Source of the DNA: Fictibacillus fluitans
GTDB taxonomy: Bacteria > Bacillota > Bacilli > Bacillales > Fictibacillaceae
NCBI RefSeq assembly: GCF_030418125.1
Contig: NZ_JAUHTR010000001.1
Location: 62,001-126,000 of the forward strand
Direction: 5' to 3'
Length of the DNA: 64,000 nt
Part shown: in pieces, positions 29,138 to 38,823 of the stretch
How positions within the stretch are numbered: the first letter of the stretch is position 1
How the letters are laid out: each line of letters begins with the position of its first letter
Notes under the pieces: generated by a model
The model's database searches: none
What the model saw: only the letters and a program-made list of their open reading frames with translations
What the model was told of the DNA's origin: nothing
Position numbers and translations under genes: made by a program

Positions 29138-30985
29138 TTATCCGGCTTCTTTTTCCGAGAACTGGCTGTTGTACAGATCCGCATAAAAACCGTCAGCCGC
29201 AAGCAGCGTTTCGTGAGTTCCTTGTTCAATCACTTTGCCCTGATCCATAACCAGAATCAAATCCGCATACTTAATGGTTGAGAGGCGGTGGGCAATCACA
29301 AAGCTGGTGCGACCTTTCATCAAATGGTTCATGGCTTTCTGAATATAAATCTCAGTCCTTGTATCCACGCTGGATGTCGCTTCGTCCAGGATCATGATGG
29401 GCGGATCCGCCAGAACTGCCCTGGCAATCGTTAAGAGCTGTTTTTGGCCTTGTGAGATATTCGATGCTTCTTCGTTCAATACAGTCTCGTATCCTTCAGG
29501 AAGGGTCCGGATGAAATGATCCGCGTGCGCAATCTGCGCCGCTGTGATAATTTCCTCATCGGTTGCGCCAGTTTTCCCGAAAGCAATATTTTCCTTGATC
29601 GTTCCATGAAAAAGCCAGGTGTCCTGGAGAACCATACCGAACTTGCGCCTGAGCTCTGATCGGGGCATTCTTCTCGTATCCATCCCATCAATTTCAATTT
29701 TTCCGCCATTCAGTTCATAAAATCGCATCAAGAGGTTGATGAGCGTTGTTTTTCCTGCGCCGGTCGGTCCGACAATCGCCACCGTCTGGCCGGGATCCAC
29801 CTTGATGTTCATATCCTCAATCAGCAGTGATTCTCCGTAACCAAAGCCGACATGTTCAAAGATGACAGCCCCCTCTGTCCGGTGCAAAACAGTGTCTGTC
29901 TGTTCTTTTCGTTCCTCTTCTTCATCCAGCAGTTCAAAGACCCGTTCAGCAGCAGCCACCGTCGACTGAATGATATTGGCGATGTTGGCAGTCTGTGTCA
30001 CAGGCTGTGTAAATTGCCTGGAATACGTAATGAAGGCCTGTATGTCACCAATGGAGATGGCGCGTTTGGTAACCAGGATGCCCCCAATGACACTGATGAG
30101 AACATAGCTTAGATTTCCGATAAAGAACATCATGGGCATGATGATCCCCGAGATAAATTGGGCTCTGCTTCCAACTTGATACAGTTCTTCGTTAATTCCT
30201 TTGAATTGTGCTATGGCTGCTTTTTCGTGGCCGAATGCTTTTACCACCTGATGTCCCGTATACATTTCTTCAATATGGCCGTTCAATTGACCAAGCGTCC
30301 TTTGCTGATCGGCAAAATGTTTTTGGGACCGTTTCAGAATTGGGCGGATGACAAACATGGACAGTCCGAGGCTGACAATTGAAATCAGTGTGAGCAGGGG
30401 ACTGATCGAGAGCATCATGATAATGATCCCGATGATCGTTACGATCGAGGTAATGAACTGCGTTAAACTTTGCTGAAGCGTGCTTCCGATCAAGTCAATA
30501 TCATTGGTCATCCGGCTTAGTGTTTCACCGTTTGGCCGTCCGTCATAGTATTTGAGAGGAAGCTTCTCCAGCTTCAGATTGACGTCCCTGCGGAGGTCAA
30601 AAACAGTGTCCTGGGCAACGGTCGACATCAAATACTGCTGCAGAAAATTAAAAAGGCTGCTGAGCACATACAGTCCCGCAAGGATTAGAAGCAGCCGGCC
30701 GATTTGTTCAAAATCAATAGTTGCACCGGGTATTCCTTTATATTTTCCGTAAGCTCCTTCAAACAGTATTGTAATGGCCTTACCCGTAATCCTGGGCCCT
30801 ATGATAACAAAAACGGTACTGACAATGGCTGCGATAAAAACAGCAACCAGCTTTCGTTTTCGCGGTTTAAAATAGGATAAGAGGCGGATGAGCGTGCCTT
30901 TGAAGTTCTTTGCTTTCTGACCCATCATTAACATGCTGCCCCCGCCAGGGCCATGGCCCATTCTGCTCCCTTGTGGCCTGCTCAT
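29138..30985 (-). CDS. ABC exporter half-transporter with degenerate signature motif (YfiC-like)
   Basis: A 615-residue type IV ABC half-transporter: N-terminal six-helix membrane domain (about 40-340) and a nucleotide-binding domain with Walker A GPTGAGKTTL, Walker B MILDEATSSVD with the catalytic Glu, and an H-loop (VIAHRLSTIK). The signature motif reads ISQGQ instead of LSGGQ. It overlaps the upstream half-transporter gene by four bases (ATGA), so the two form a heterodimer with one consensus and one degenerate ATP site, as in BmrCD-type multidrug exporters. Last gene of the MarR-led operon. Confidence 0.9.
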   Translation of the reverse strand: MSRPQGSRMGHGPGGGSMLMMGQKAKNFKGTLIRLLSYFKPRKRKLVAVFIAAIVSTVFVIIGPRITGKAITILFEGAYGKYKGIPGATIDFEQIGRLLLILAGLYVLSSLFNFLQQYLMSTVAQDTVFDLRRDVNLKLEKLPLKYYDGRPNGETLSRMTNDIDLIGSTLQQSLTQFITSIVTIIGIIIMMLSISPLLTLISIVSLGLSMFVIRPILKRSQKHFADQQRTLGQLNGHIEEMYTGHQVVKAFGHEKAAIAQFKGINEELYQVGSRAQFISGIIMPMMFFIGNLSYVLISVIGGILVTKRAISIGDIQAFITYSRQFTQPVTQTANIANIIQSTVAAAERVFELLDEEEERKEQTDTVLHRTEGAVIFEHVGFGYGESLLIEDMNIKVDPGQTVAIVGPTGAGKTTLINLLMRFYELNGGKIEIDGMDTRRMPRSELRRKFGMVLQDTWLFHGTIKENIAFGKTGATDEEIITAAQIAHADHFIRTLPEGYETVLNEEASNISQGQKQLLTIARAVLADPPIMILDEATSSVDTRTEIYIQKAMNHLMKGRTSFVIAHRLSTIKYADLILVMDQGKVIEQGTHETLLAADGFYADLYNSQFSEKEAG

Positions 30986-32706
30986 GCAATCTCCTCCTCT
31001 GTCAGCTGTGAAAGGGCAATTTCCCTGTATACCTCATTGGTTTCAAGAAGTTCCTCATGTGTTCCCATTCCAGCCATTTTTCCGTTTTCCAGTACAATGA
31101 TCCGGTCCGCATCCATGACAGTACTGACTCGCTGCGCCACAAGCAGGACGGTGGCGTTTTTTGTTTCCTCCTTAAGCGCTGTCCGTAACCTGGCATCTGT
31201 CTTGAAGTCGAGTGCTGAGAAGCTGTCATCGAATAAGTAAACGTCTGGTTTTCGAACGATTGCCCGGGCGATGGAGAGCCTTTGCTTCTGTCCGCCCGAC
31301 AGGTTGGAGCCGCCTTGTTCCAGTAAGGAATCATAGCCATCCTTCATTTTGAGAATAAAATCCTCAGCCTGTGCGATGGCTGCAGCATATTGGATTTCTT
31401 CATCTAATGCGTTTGGTTTTCCATAGCGGATGTTTTCAGCAATCGTTCCAGTAAAGAGGACCGCTTTTTGCGGTACATAACCAATCTTCGAACGAATTTC
31501 GTCCTGAGGAGCACTTTCAATATCCACTCCGTTTAACCGGATGGTTCCTTCTGAACAATCATAAAAACGGGGAATCAATTGAAGCAGGGTTGATTTTCCA
31601 GACCCTGTTCCGCCGATAATCGCTGTAATCTCCCCGGCCCTTGCTTTGAAACTGATAGAAGAGAGGGCGGGCGCCTCCGCACCCGGATAACTGAAGGTAA
31701 CCTGATCAAATTCAAGGGTTCCCGGATCTGCGTCAGCCCGGGCTGTGCCTTTATCTTCAATGGCCGGCTGAATCTCCAGTACTTCATTGATCCGCCCCGC
31801 AGACACTGCGGCGCGCGGAACCATGACGAACATCATCGAAGACATGACAAGAGCAAACATAATTTGCATGGCATACTGCGTGAAGGCCATCAAGTCACCA
31901 ATCTGCATGCTGCCGTTATCAATCCGCATCCCGCCGAACCAGATAATACCGACAATGGTTAAATTCATGACCAGCATCATGATGGGCATCATAAAGGCCA
32001 TAATCCGGTTTACCCGGATGGATACATCCCTGAGGTCTTTATTGGCGTGCTGAAGGCGTTCCTTTTCCTCGGATTCGCGGTTAAACGCACGGATGACCCG
32101 AATACCTGTTAAATTTTCACGGAGGACCAGGTTCATGCGGTCCAGCTTTTTTTGCACCATTTTAAAAAGCGGCACTGCTTTGTATAAAATCAGCAGGATG
32201 GAGGCAACCAGTACGGGAAGGGTTACCACAATAACCAGTGACAGCCTCGCATCCTTTGAGACAGCCATGATGATTCCGCCGGCAAGCATGATGGGGGCAC
32301 TGATGACCATACGAAGCATCATGATGACGACTTGCTGAACCTGGGTAATATCGTTCGTCGTTCTCGTGATGAGGGAAGCAGTTCCCACCTGATCAAATTC
32401 ATTCAGTGAAAAACGTTCCACATGTTCGAATACCTTCTCGCGAATGTCACGGCCGAGTCCAATGGCAGCTTTGGAAGAATAATAGCTGGCCGTTACGGAA
32501 GCCAGGGCGCCAAGAGCCGAAACAAGGAGCATCCAGCCCCCGACTTTCCAGATGTAAGACAGCTTGCCGGGAACGACCCCTTTGTCGATAATGTCAGACA
32601 TGAGAGTTGGGAGAAATAAGTCTGACATGGATTGGATAAAGATCAACCCAAACACTGCGGCGACCATCCATTTGTACGGTGATAAATTTTTCAGGATTTT
32701 AAACAT
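30982..32706 (-). CDS. ABC exporter half-transporter with altered catalytic Glu (YfiB-like)
   Basis: A 574-residue ABC half-transporter: six membrane helices (about 15-300) and an ATPase domain with Walker A GGTGSGKSTL, a normal LSGGQKQR signature, and Walker B DVYLFDDSFSALD, where Asp replaces the catalytic Glu. This is the expected partner of the following protein: its altered Walker B pairs with that protein's ISQGQ signature in the degenerate site. The AAAGGGGGC ribosome binding site lies 15 bp behind the MarR gene. Likely drug or lipid-like substrate. Confidence 0.9.
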   Translation of the reverse strand: MFKILKNLSPYKWMVAAVFGLIFIQSMSDLFLPTLMSDIIDKGVVPGKLSYIWKVGGWMLLVSALGALASVTASYYSSKAAIGLGRDIREKVFEHVERFSLNEFDQVGTASLITRTTNDITQVQQVVIMMLRMVISAPIMLAGGIIMAVSKDARLSLVIVVTLPVLVASILLILYKAVPLFKMVQKKLDRMNLVLRENLTGIRVIRAFNRESEEKERLQHANKDLRDVSIRVNRIMAFMMPIMMLVMNLTIVGIIWFGGMRIDNGSMQIGDLMAFTQYAMQIMFALVMSSMMFVMVPRAAVSAGRINEVLEIQPAIEDKGTARADADPGTLEFDQVTFSYPGAEAPALSSISFKARAGEITAIIGGTGSGKSTLLQLIPRFYDCSEGTIRLNGVDIESAPQDEIRSKIGYVPQKAVLFTGTIAENIRYGKPNALDEEIQYAAAIAQAEDFILKMKDGYDSLLEQGGSNLSGGQKQRLSIARAIVRKPDVYLFDDSFSALDFKTDARLRTALKEETKNATVLLVAQRVSTVMDADRIIVLENGKMAGMGTHEELLETNEVYREIALSQLTEEEIA

Positions 32707-32721
32707 TTGTGTATGCCCCCT

Positions 32722-33180
32722 TTACTCTTTTGCTTCCAGGTGCTGAGCAATGTGCAAGTGCGTATTGAGAAGATTATGAAACTGTTCATCTTCCAGGTCT
32801 TGAACAGCCTCCCGGAAAGCCTGGTGAATCCCGTTTTCCTGTTCATGAATCGTTTTTAATAGTTTTTTTCCTTTTTCAGTTATGGAAAGCTGAATTTCTC
32901 TCCGGTTGTCTTCCACCGGCTGGCGGTGCAGCAAGTCTTCCCGGACCAAGGCATCCACCGATTGACTTAGTGTGCTTTTTGGAAAAAAAGTCTTTTCCCC
33001 AAGCGTCTTCTGAGTCAGCTCTTCGTGAAGTATCATGGAAGTCAAAATTGTATACTGAGGCACGGACAAGCCGTTATCAGCAGCTGTCCGCTGGACAATC
33101 CGCATCACATTTTTCTGCACATTCCAAAAGGAGCGGAGAAGCTGGACCGAACGGTTGTTGTGCAATGTTTTAAATTCCAT
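32722..33180 (-). CDS. MarR-family transcriptional regulator of the ABC exporter operon
   Basis: A 152-residue winged-helix protein with the MarR core: LTQKTLGEKTFFPKSTLSQSVDAL as recognition region and REDLLHRQPVEDNRREIQLSITEKG as wing. It is the first gene of the operon with both ABC half-transporters, so autoregulation and release by a toxic ligand are expected. A perfect inverted repeat 25-46 bp upstream of its start is the likely operator. Confidence 0.9.
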   Translation of the reverse strand: MEFKTLHNNRSVQLLRSFWNVQKNVMRIVQRTAADNGLSVPQYTILTSMILHEELTQKTLGEKTFFPKSTLSQSVDALVREDLLHRQPVEDNRREIQLSITEKGKKLLKTIHEQENGIHQAFREAVQDLEDEQFHNLLNTHLHIAQHLEAKE

Positions 33181-33204
33181 GAAAGAACCTTCTTTCTGTT
33201 TGTT

Positions 33205-33226
33205 AATTGTTCATTTTAGAACAATT
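33205..33226. promoter_or_regulatory. likely MarR operator
   Basis: AATTGTTC-attttа-type dyad: arms AATTGTTC (33205-33212) and GAACAATT (33219-33226) are perfect, with a 6-bp AT spacer. A second, weaker copy (TTCATATGTGAA) follows at once. Spacing and AT content are typical for MarR sites. Confidence 0.65.
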
Positions 33227-33431
33227 CATATGTGAACTATTATAAGCCATCTTAAACAACATGAATAGTTTTTAGGTCACTGTAAAAATAAATAAGGTTA
33301 TGATTCTGCTAAAAATAAGAAGGAAGGTTTGTTTAGTCCAGTAGAAAGTAGTTTTTGTTCAAAGACGTCAACATTTTACAGATGTAGACTAAGAAGACAG
33401 AAAATTTAATTTTTTTGAAGGAGTTGTAGAT

Positions 33432-35114
33432 ATGAATCGGACGATGACAGAAAAACGTTCCAAGCGGTTTAAAGTGCTTGAAGAGCGGCCGGTTAACAAA
33501 GATGGATTTGTAAAGGAATGGCCGGACCAGGGATTTGTGGCCATGTCCAGCCCACATGATCCAGAACCGTCAATCATAATAGAAAACGGCATGATTACGG
33601 AAATGGACGGCAAAGAGAGGAAAGACTTCGATATGCTTGATCAGTTCATCGCCGACTACACGATCGACGTGTCAGCTGCCGGGGAAGTGATGAAAATGGA
33701 GAGTGTCGAGATTGCCAGAAAACTGGTGGACATTCATGTATCCCGGTCTGAAATGATTTCGGTTGTAAAGGGAATGACTCCTGCTAAAGTGGTGGAAGTG
33801 CTGAATCAGCTCAATGTCGTTGAAATGATGATGGCCCTGCAAAAAATGAGAGCAAGAAAAACCCCGGCCAACCAATGCCACGTAACCAATGTGCGTGACA
33901 ACCCAATCCTGATGGCTGCCGATGCCGCAGAAGCGGGAATTCTCGGTTTTGACGAACAGGAGACAACCGTAGGTATTGTCCGGTACGCCCCGTTTAATGC
34001 TCTTGCTCTGCTCGTTGGATCACAGACGGCAAGAGGAGGAATCCTGACACAGGATGCGCTTGAGGAAGCCACCGAGCTGCGTCTTGCCATGCTTGGTCTT
34101 ACAACCTACGCCGAAACCATTTCCATTTACGGAACAGAATCCGTGTTTATGGATGGCGATGACACGCCATGGTCCAAATCCTTTTTGGCCTCTGCTTATG
34201 CATCAAGAGGCGCAAAGATGCGTTTTACGTCGGGAACGGGATCGGAAGTGCAGATGGCAGGTGCAGAAGGGAAGTCCATGCTTTACCTTGAAGTCCGCTG
34301 TGTCATGATGGCAAAGGGAGCCGGTGTCCAGGGGCTGCAAAACGGATCCATCAGCTGTATTGGTATTCCTGCGGCAGTGCCAAGCGGCTTGCGGGCGGTT
34401 TTGGCGGAAAACCTGGCAACCACTATGTTCGATCTTGAAGTCGCCTCGGGAAATGACCAGACATTCTCCCATTCCGAAATCAGGCGAAGCGCGAAAATGC
34501 TTTGTCAGATGCTGCCGGGGACTGACTTTATTTTTTCCGGCTTCAGTGCTGTGCCGAACAGTGATGATATGTTTGCCGGTTCCAACATGGACTCCTCTGA
34601 TATTGACGACTACCTTGTCATCCAGCGGGACATGATGGTCGACGGCGGGCTGAAACCTGTGGAGGAAACGGAAGTCATCAATGTCCGGTATCAGGCCGCA
34701 AAATCCATGCAGGCCATTTTTGAGGAGCTGGGTTTTCCGCGAATCTCAGATGAAGAAGTGGAAGCGGCCACTTATGCCAACAGCAGTGCGGATATGCCAA
34801 AGCGCAATGTAGTGGAAGATTTGAAGGCGGCAGAACGAATATTAACGGAAGAGATTACAGGATTCCAAGTGGCGCTCATTCTTGCGAAAAAAGGCTACCA
34901 GCAAACCGCGGAGCGGATTTTCGATATGCTGAAGCATAAAGTTGCAGGTGATTATTTGCACACCTCCGCGATTATCAATGCTCAGAACGTGGTGATGAGT
35001 GCGGTGAATGATGAAAACGATTACAAAGGCCCGGGAACAGGCTACCGATTGGGCGGGGAACGATGGGAAGAGATCAAAAATATCCGCCAGGCGATCAGTC
35101 CAAACGATTATTGA
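33432..35114 (+). CDS. pduC: B12-dependent glycerol/propanediol dehydratase, large subunit
   Basis: A 560-residue catalytic alpha subunit that dehydrates glycerol to 3-hydroxypropionaldehyde or 1,2-propanediol to propionaldehyde by an adenosylcobalamin radical mechanism. It starts with the family sequence RSKRFKVLEERPVNKDGF and keeps the barrel strands (FTSGTGSEVQMAGAEGKSM, GSISCIGIPAAVPSG, PNSDDMFAGSNMDSSD). Subunit sizes in this operon (560, 194, 140) are closer to Klebsiella glycerol dehydratase (555, 194, 141) than to microcompartment diol dehydratases. GAAGGAG precedes the ATG. No cobalamin riboswitch is evident upstream. Confidence 0.95.
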   Translation: MNRTMTEKRSKRFKVLEERPVNKDGFVKEWPDQGFVAMSSPHDPEPSIIIENGMITEMDGKERKDFDMLDQFIADYTIDVSAAGEVMKMESVEIARKLVDIHVSRSEMISVVKGMTPAKVVEVLNQLNVVEMMMALQKMRARKTPANQCHVTNVRDNPILMAADAAEAGILGFDEQETTVGIVRYAPFNALALLVGSQTARGGILTQDALEEATELRLAMLGLTTYAETISIYGTESVFMDGDDTPWSKSFLASAYASRGAKMRFTSGTGSEVQMAGAEGKSMLYLEVRCVMMAKGAGVQGLQNGSISCIGIPAAVPSGLRAVLAENLATTMFDLEVASGNDQTFSHSEIRRSAKMLCQMLPGTDFIFSGFSAVPNSDDMFAGSNMDSSDIDDYLVIQRDMMVDGGLKPVEETEVINVRYQAAKSMQAIFEELGFPRISDEEVEAATYANSSADMPKRNVVEDLKAAERILTEEITGFQVALILAKKGYQQTAERIFDMLKHKVAGDYLHTSAIINAQNVVMSAVNDENDYKGPGTGYRLGGERWEEIKNIRQAISPNDY

Positions 35115-35126
35115 GGAGGGAAGCTC

Positions 35127-35711
35127 ATGATTGGCACATTTGAAATACTCATGAATCTGGAAGACGGAGAAACGGCACAAAAAGGGATAAATGCCAACGA
35201 AGTGGTGATTGCCATATCTCCTGCTTTTGGAAAAGAACTGAATAAAACGATTGTAAAGGTGGATCACGGCAAGGTACTCAGGGAGATCGTTTCAGGTATA
35301 GAAGAGCAAGGGGCACTTCCGCGCATTATTCGAAGCTACCATACAGCAGACCTGGCGTTTATGGGCCACCAGGCAGCCAAGCTGAGCGGTTCAGGGATCG
35401 GAATTGGCCTGCAATCCAGAGGCACGACCGTCATTCATCAAAAAGATCTGGATCCTCTGAGCAACCTGGAGCTTTTTCCGCAATCCCCGTCGATCACCCT
35501 GGAGACCTACCGCGCAATTGGGAAAAATGGAGCTCTTTACGCACTGGGTGAAAGTGTGGACCCAGTCCCGTCCGTCAATGATCAAATGGCACGGCCCCGA
35601 TACCAGGCGATTGCGGCGCTGCTTCATTTACGTGAAGCCGAACAGGTGATTAAAAACAAAAAACCGGTCGAAGTTCAATGGAACTTTACAATTAAAGAGG
35701 AGGAAAACTGA
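35127..35711 (+). CDS. pduD: glycerol/propanediol dehydratase, medium subunit
   Basis: A 194-residue beta subunit that forms part of the cobalamin-binding interface (SGSGIGIGLQSRGTTVIHQKDL is the conserved stretch). It begins directly at the core fold and lacks the roughly 30-residue N-terminal extension that targets PduD to microcompartments, consistent with the missing shell genes. GAGGAGGG precedes the ATG; the stop overlaps the next start by one base. Confidence 0.93.
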   Translation: MIGTFEILMNLEDGETAQKGINANEVVIAISPAFGKELNKTIVKVDHGKVLREIVSGIEEQGALPRIIRSYHTADLAFMGHQAAKLSGSGIGIGLQSRGTTVIHQKDLDPLSNLELFPQSPSITLETYRAIGKNGALYALGESVDPVPSVNDQMARPRYQAIAALLHLREAEQVIKNKKPVEVQWNFTIKEEEN

Positions 35712-36133
35712 TGGCAGGCTTAACAAAGGCAGATTATCCCCTGGGACAAAAGCGGTCGGAGCTGATCAATACTCCGACTCAAAAAAAATTGGAGGATCTT
35801 ACGCTTGAAGCGGCTATGAATGGCGAAATTACGAGCAAGGACATGCGGATCAGTCCTGAAACACTTTCCATGCATGCTGAGATCGCCGAAAGCCTTCACC
35901 GTGATCAGCTTGGTCAAAATTTCCGGCGTGCCGCTGAATTGATCAACATATCGGATCAGCGGATACTGGAAATTTATAGTGCATTACGTCCGAACCGCTC
36001 AACAAAAGAAGAGCTGCTGCAAATCGCTCATGAGCTTGAAAAGGAGTACCAGGCGGCAGAAAATGCAAAGCTTGTGCTGGAGGCTGCGGAAGTATACGAA
36101 AGACGGGGCATTCTGCGGCAAGAAGGAGAGTAG
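35711..36133 (+). CDS. pduE: glycerol/propanediol dehydratase, small subunit
   Basis: A 140-residue gamma subunit of the (alpha-beta-gamma)2 enzyme, with the family motifs YPLGQKRSELINTPTQKKLEDLTLE and LRPNRSTKEELL. It is about 30 residues shorter than microcompartment PduE because the N-terminal tail is absent. ATG overlaps the stop of the medium subunit; the reactivase gene follows two bases after its stop. Confidence 0.93.
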   Translation: MAGLTKADYPLGQKRSELINTPTQKKLEDLTLEAAMNGEITSKDMRISPETLSMHAEIAESLHRDQLGQNFRRAAELINISDQRILEIYSALRPNRSTKEELLQIAHELEKEYQAAENAKLVLEAAEVYERRGILRQEGE

Positions 36134-36135
36134 CA

Positions 36136-37968
36136 ATGGCTAAAGAAATTCTTGCCGGGATAGACATCGGAAACTCCACAACCGAGATTGCCATTGCAGA
36201 TGTAAGCGGCAGAGAACCCGTATTTTTGTCGCAGCATCTTGTTCCAACGACCGGTGTAAAAGGCACGGCTGAGAACATCCAGGGGATTACCGCCTGTCTG
36301 GAAAAAGCCGTGAAAAAAGCAGAACTCGCCATTTCTGATCTGACCCGGATCCGGCTGAATGACGCTGTACCTGTAATTGGCGACCTGGCGATGGATTTGA
36401 TCAGTGAAACCATCATTACCGAATCATCCATGATCGGCCATAATCCCGATACACCGGGAGGCGGCGGGATCGGCACAGGAGAAACCATATTGATTAATGA
36501 GCTGGCGGATCAAAGACATGATACAGATTATATTGTGGTCGTTCCTGAGACCTGTGATTATGAATGGGTTGCCTATATGATCAACCGTTGCGTAAAGAAC
36601 GGAATCTCCGTGAAAGGAGCCATTATCCAAAAGGACGACGGCGTTCTGGTCCATAACCGGCTGCAGGAGAAAATCCCGATTGTGGATGAAGTGGCGTTCA
36701 TTGAAAAAGTTCCGCTCCACAAGCCGGCTGCAGTAGAAGTGGCCCTCTCAGGACATGTAATCCGGATGCTTTCCAATCCATATGGCCTGGCGACGGTGTT
36801 CGGTTTAAGTCCAGAAGAAACACGGCAGATTGCGCCCGTGGCCAAATCCCTGGTCGGCATCCGCTCCGCTGTTGTCATCAGAACTCCCCAGGGAGAAATT
36901 GTGGAGAGAAAAATTGAAGCAGGCAGCATTACATTAGTAGGAGACAAGGATTCGGTTACTGTTCCGATCAATGATGGGGCAAAGAGAATCATGAATGCCT
37001 ATAAGAACATTGGCAATCTCATCGATGTTCAGGGAGAAATGGGCACCAACGTCGGCGGGATGCTTAACGGTCTCAGGCAGGATCTCGCACATTTAACAGG
37101 TCAGGCCTCCCGTGACATTCATATTTCAGACATGCTGGCGGTTGATTCGGGCATACCCACTTCCATAAGCGGTGCGATGGCGGGAGAAATCGCCATGGAA
37201 CAAGGAGTTGCATTGGCATCCATGGTAAAAACAGAAAAACTCTCGGTCCATAAAGTAGCGGATTTGCTTCAAAAGCAACTGAATGTTGAGGTGGAGGTCG
37301 GAGGGATTGAAGCGGAAATGGCTATGCGGGGAGCATTGACAACCCCCGGAACAGAACAGCCTTTGGTTATTCTTGACATGGGGGGTGGATCAACAGATGC
37401 TGCCGCCATCGATCTCAAAGGACAAATTACGACTGCACACCTGGCAGGGGCGGGTGACATGGTCACACTGATCATTAAGTCGGAACTGGCACTGGAGGAC
37501 ATTGATCTGGCTGAAAAAATTAAAAAATACCCTCTGGGGAAAGTGATCAGCCTTTTTCATATGCAGCTTGAAGATGGCACCATTTCTTTTACGGAAACGC
37601 CGTATGCCCCGGAGACGTTCGGCAAAGTGGTTATTCGTGAGGAAAGCGGACTTACGCCCTTGCCCATCCGTGACAGTCTTGAGAAAGTCCGTCACGTCCG
37701 AAGGGAAGCCAAACGAAAGGTTTTCGTAACCAACGCCCTGAGAGCGCTGGAAAAAGTGTCGCCTACCCAAAATCTTCGGCATCTCTCGTTTGTCGTCATG
37801 CTTGGCGGGTCTGCACTTGATTTTGAAATCCCGCAAATGATTACAGAAGAGCTGTCCAGCTACTCCATCGTTGCCGGCTTTGCAAATACAAGAGGAACAG
37901 AAGGGCCGAGGAATGCTGTTGCCACAGGGCTTATTTTGTCTGTGACCGAAGAGGTTGCCAATGGATAA
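36136..37968 (+). CDS. pduG: diol/glycerol dehydratase reactivase, large subunit
   Basis: A 610-residue ATPase of the actin/Hsp70 fold. It releases damaged cobalamin from the inactivated dehydratase so fresh cofactor can bind. Nucleotide motifs are LAGIDIGNSTTEIAI at the N-terminus and LVILDMGGGSTDAAAIDL at about residue 415; VSVKGAIIQKDDGVLV is also family-typical. The product works with the small subunit encoded next. Size is standard (Klebsiella GdrA about 607). Confidence 0.95.
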   Translation: MAKEILAGIDIGNSTTEIAIADVSGREPVFLSQHLVPTTGVKGTAENIQGITACLEKAVKKAELAISDLTRIRLNDAVPVIGDLAMDLISETIITESSMIGHNPDTPGGGGIGTGETILINELADQRHDTDYIVVVPETCDYEWVAYMINRCVKNGISVKGAIIQKDDGVLVHNRLQEKIPIVDEVAFIEKVPLHKPAAVEVALSGHVIRMLSNPYGLATVFGLSPEETRQIAPVAKSLVGIRSAVVIRTPQGEIVERKIEAGSITLVGDKDSVTVPINDGAKRIMNAYKNIGNLIDVQGEMGTNVGGMLNGLRQDLAHLTGQASRDIHISDMLAVDSGIPTSISGAMAGEIAMEQGVALASMVKTEKLSVHKVADLLQKQLNVEVEVGGIEAEMAMRGALTTPGTEQPLVILDMGGGSTDAAAIDLKGQITTAHLAGAGDMVTLIIKSELALEDIDLAEKIKKYPLGKVISLFHMQLEDGTISFTETPYAPETFGKVVIREESGLTPLPIRDSLEKVRHVRREAKRKVFVTNALRALEKVSPTQNLRHLSFVVMLGGSALDFEIPQMITEELSSYSIVAGFANTRGTEGPRNAVATGLILSVTEEVANG

Positions 37969-38263
37969 ACACAATGCTGTGTTTGTTCCGATCATTACCC
38001 AAAATGCCTCTCCATCCATTTTATTAAAAGAAATGTGCGCCGGACTGGAAGAGGAAGGCGTTCCTTACCGAATCATTGATCAGAAAGAAGAACTGTTAAC
38101 CTCCTTGCCCATTTCCATCCTGGTAAGCGGCGACCAGTTCATGATCTTTCATGAAAAGCTTCCTGAGGGCCAATCTTATCTGAACGGTTGTGCAGGCGAG
38201 GAGCGGTGGGGAGGGAAAAATGCTGCGAGATTGGTAAAAGGCCTTCCCCTGAGTAATCCATAA
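37961..38263 (+). CDS. pduH: diol/glycerol dehydratase reactivase, small subunit
   Basis: A 100-residue protein resembling the medium subunit fold (FVPIITQNASPSILLKEMCAGLEEEGVPY). In the reactivase it swaps with the dehydratase beta subunit to open the enzyme. The ATG at 37961 overlaps the stop codon of the large reactivase subunit by eight bases, indicating coupling. It is slightly shorter than PduH/GdrB (about 116-125). Confidence 0.88.
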   Translation: MDKHNAVFVPIITQNASPSILLKEMCAGLEEEGVPYRIIDQKEELLTSLPISILVSGDQFMIFHEKLPEGQSYLNGCAGEERWGGKNAARLVKGLPLSNP

Positions 38264-38287
38264 AAAATGCAGAAGAAGGAGGATCAA

Positions 38288-38698
38288 ATGGAAAAACTTA
38301 CGTTAACAACAGTCAAACCCATGATAGAGCAAGGTGAACGAAAGGCGCAGGAAATTGGGGTTCCCATGGTGATTACGGTGGTGGATGGCGGGGGAAATTT
38401 GATCGCAGCCCATCGCATGGATGATGCGCTCCTTGTTAGTGTGGATCTTTCGTTAAATAAGGCCTGGACTTCAGTCGCTTTTAAACAGCCCACAGGAGCA
38501 CTCGCTGAAACGTGTGCCAACGGCGGCGAGCTTTTTGGAATCAACACTTCAAACAGCGGCCGGGTCATCATTTTTGGTGGAGGCATCCCTCTGGTATCCG
38601 GAAATGAAATTATCGGTGCTGTTGGTGTTTCCGGCGGATCGGTAAGTCAGGATATTGAAGTGGCCGAAGCGGTTGCGGAGGCTTTGGTTATGGCCTGA
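38288..38698 (+). CDS. GlcG/HbpS family protein (PduO C-terminal-like)
   Basis: A 136-residue protein with the family pattern GVPMVITVVDGGGNLIAAHRMD and GGGIPLVSGNEIIGAVGVSGGS. It matches the heme-binding GlcG/HbpS domain also found at the C-terminus of PduO. In diol dehydratase operons such proteins are common, and a cofactor-related or corrin-related role is suspected but unproved. ATG 38288 follows AAGGAGG; last gene before a terminator. Confidence 0.85.
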   Translation: MEKLTLTTVKPMIEQGERKAQEIGVPMVITVVDGGGNLIAAHRMDDALLVSVDLSLNKAWTSVAFKQPTGALAETCANGGELFGINTSNSGRVIIFGGGIPLVSGNEIIGAVGVSGGSVSQDIEVAEAVAEALVMA

Positions 38699-38710
38699 TC
38701 AAAAAAAATA

Positions 38711-38743
38711 AGAGACCAATTCGAAATCCGGATTGGTCTTTTT
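38711..38743 (+). terminator. terminator of the dehydratase operon
   Basis: AGAGACCAAT and ATTGGTCTT arms with a T run. Confidence 0.85.
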
Positions 38744-38823
38744 GTGCTGAGCGGCTTGTCTTGTAATTGTATCCGCTTTCATACATACTTAAAAGGTGAA
38801 TTCTTTTTAAAGGCGGTGAAGTT

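Noticed and set aside
33227-33431. cobalamin riboswitch before the B12-dependent dehydratase
   Set aside because: I looked for the B12-box and stem elements and found none; the leader is short and AT-rich.
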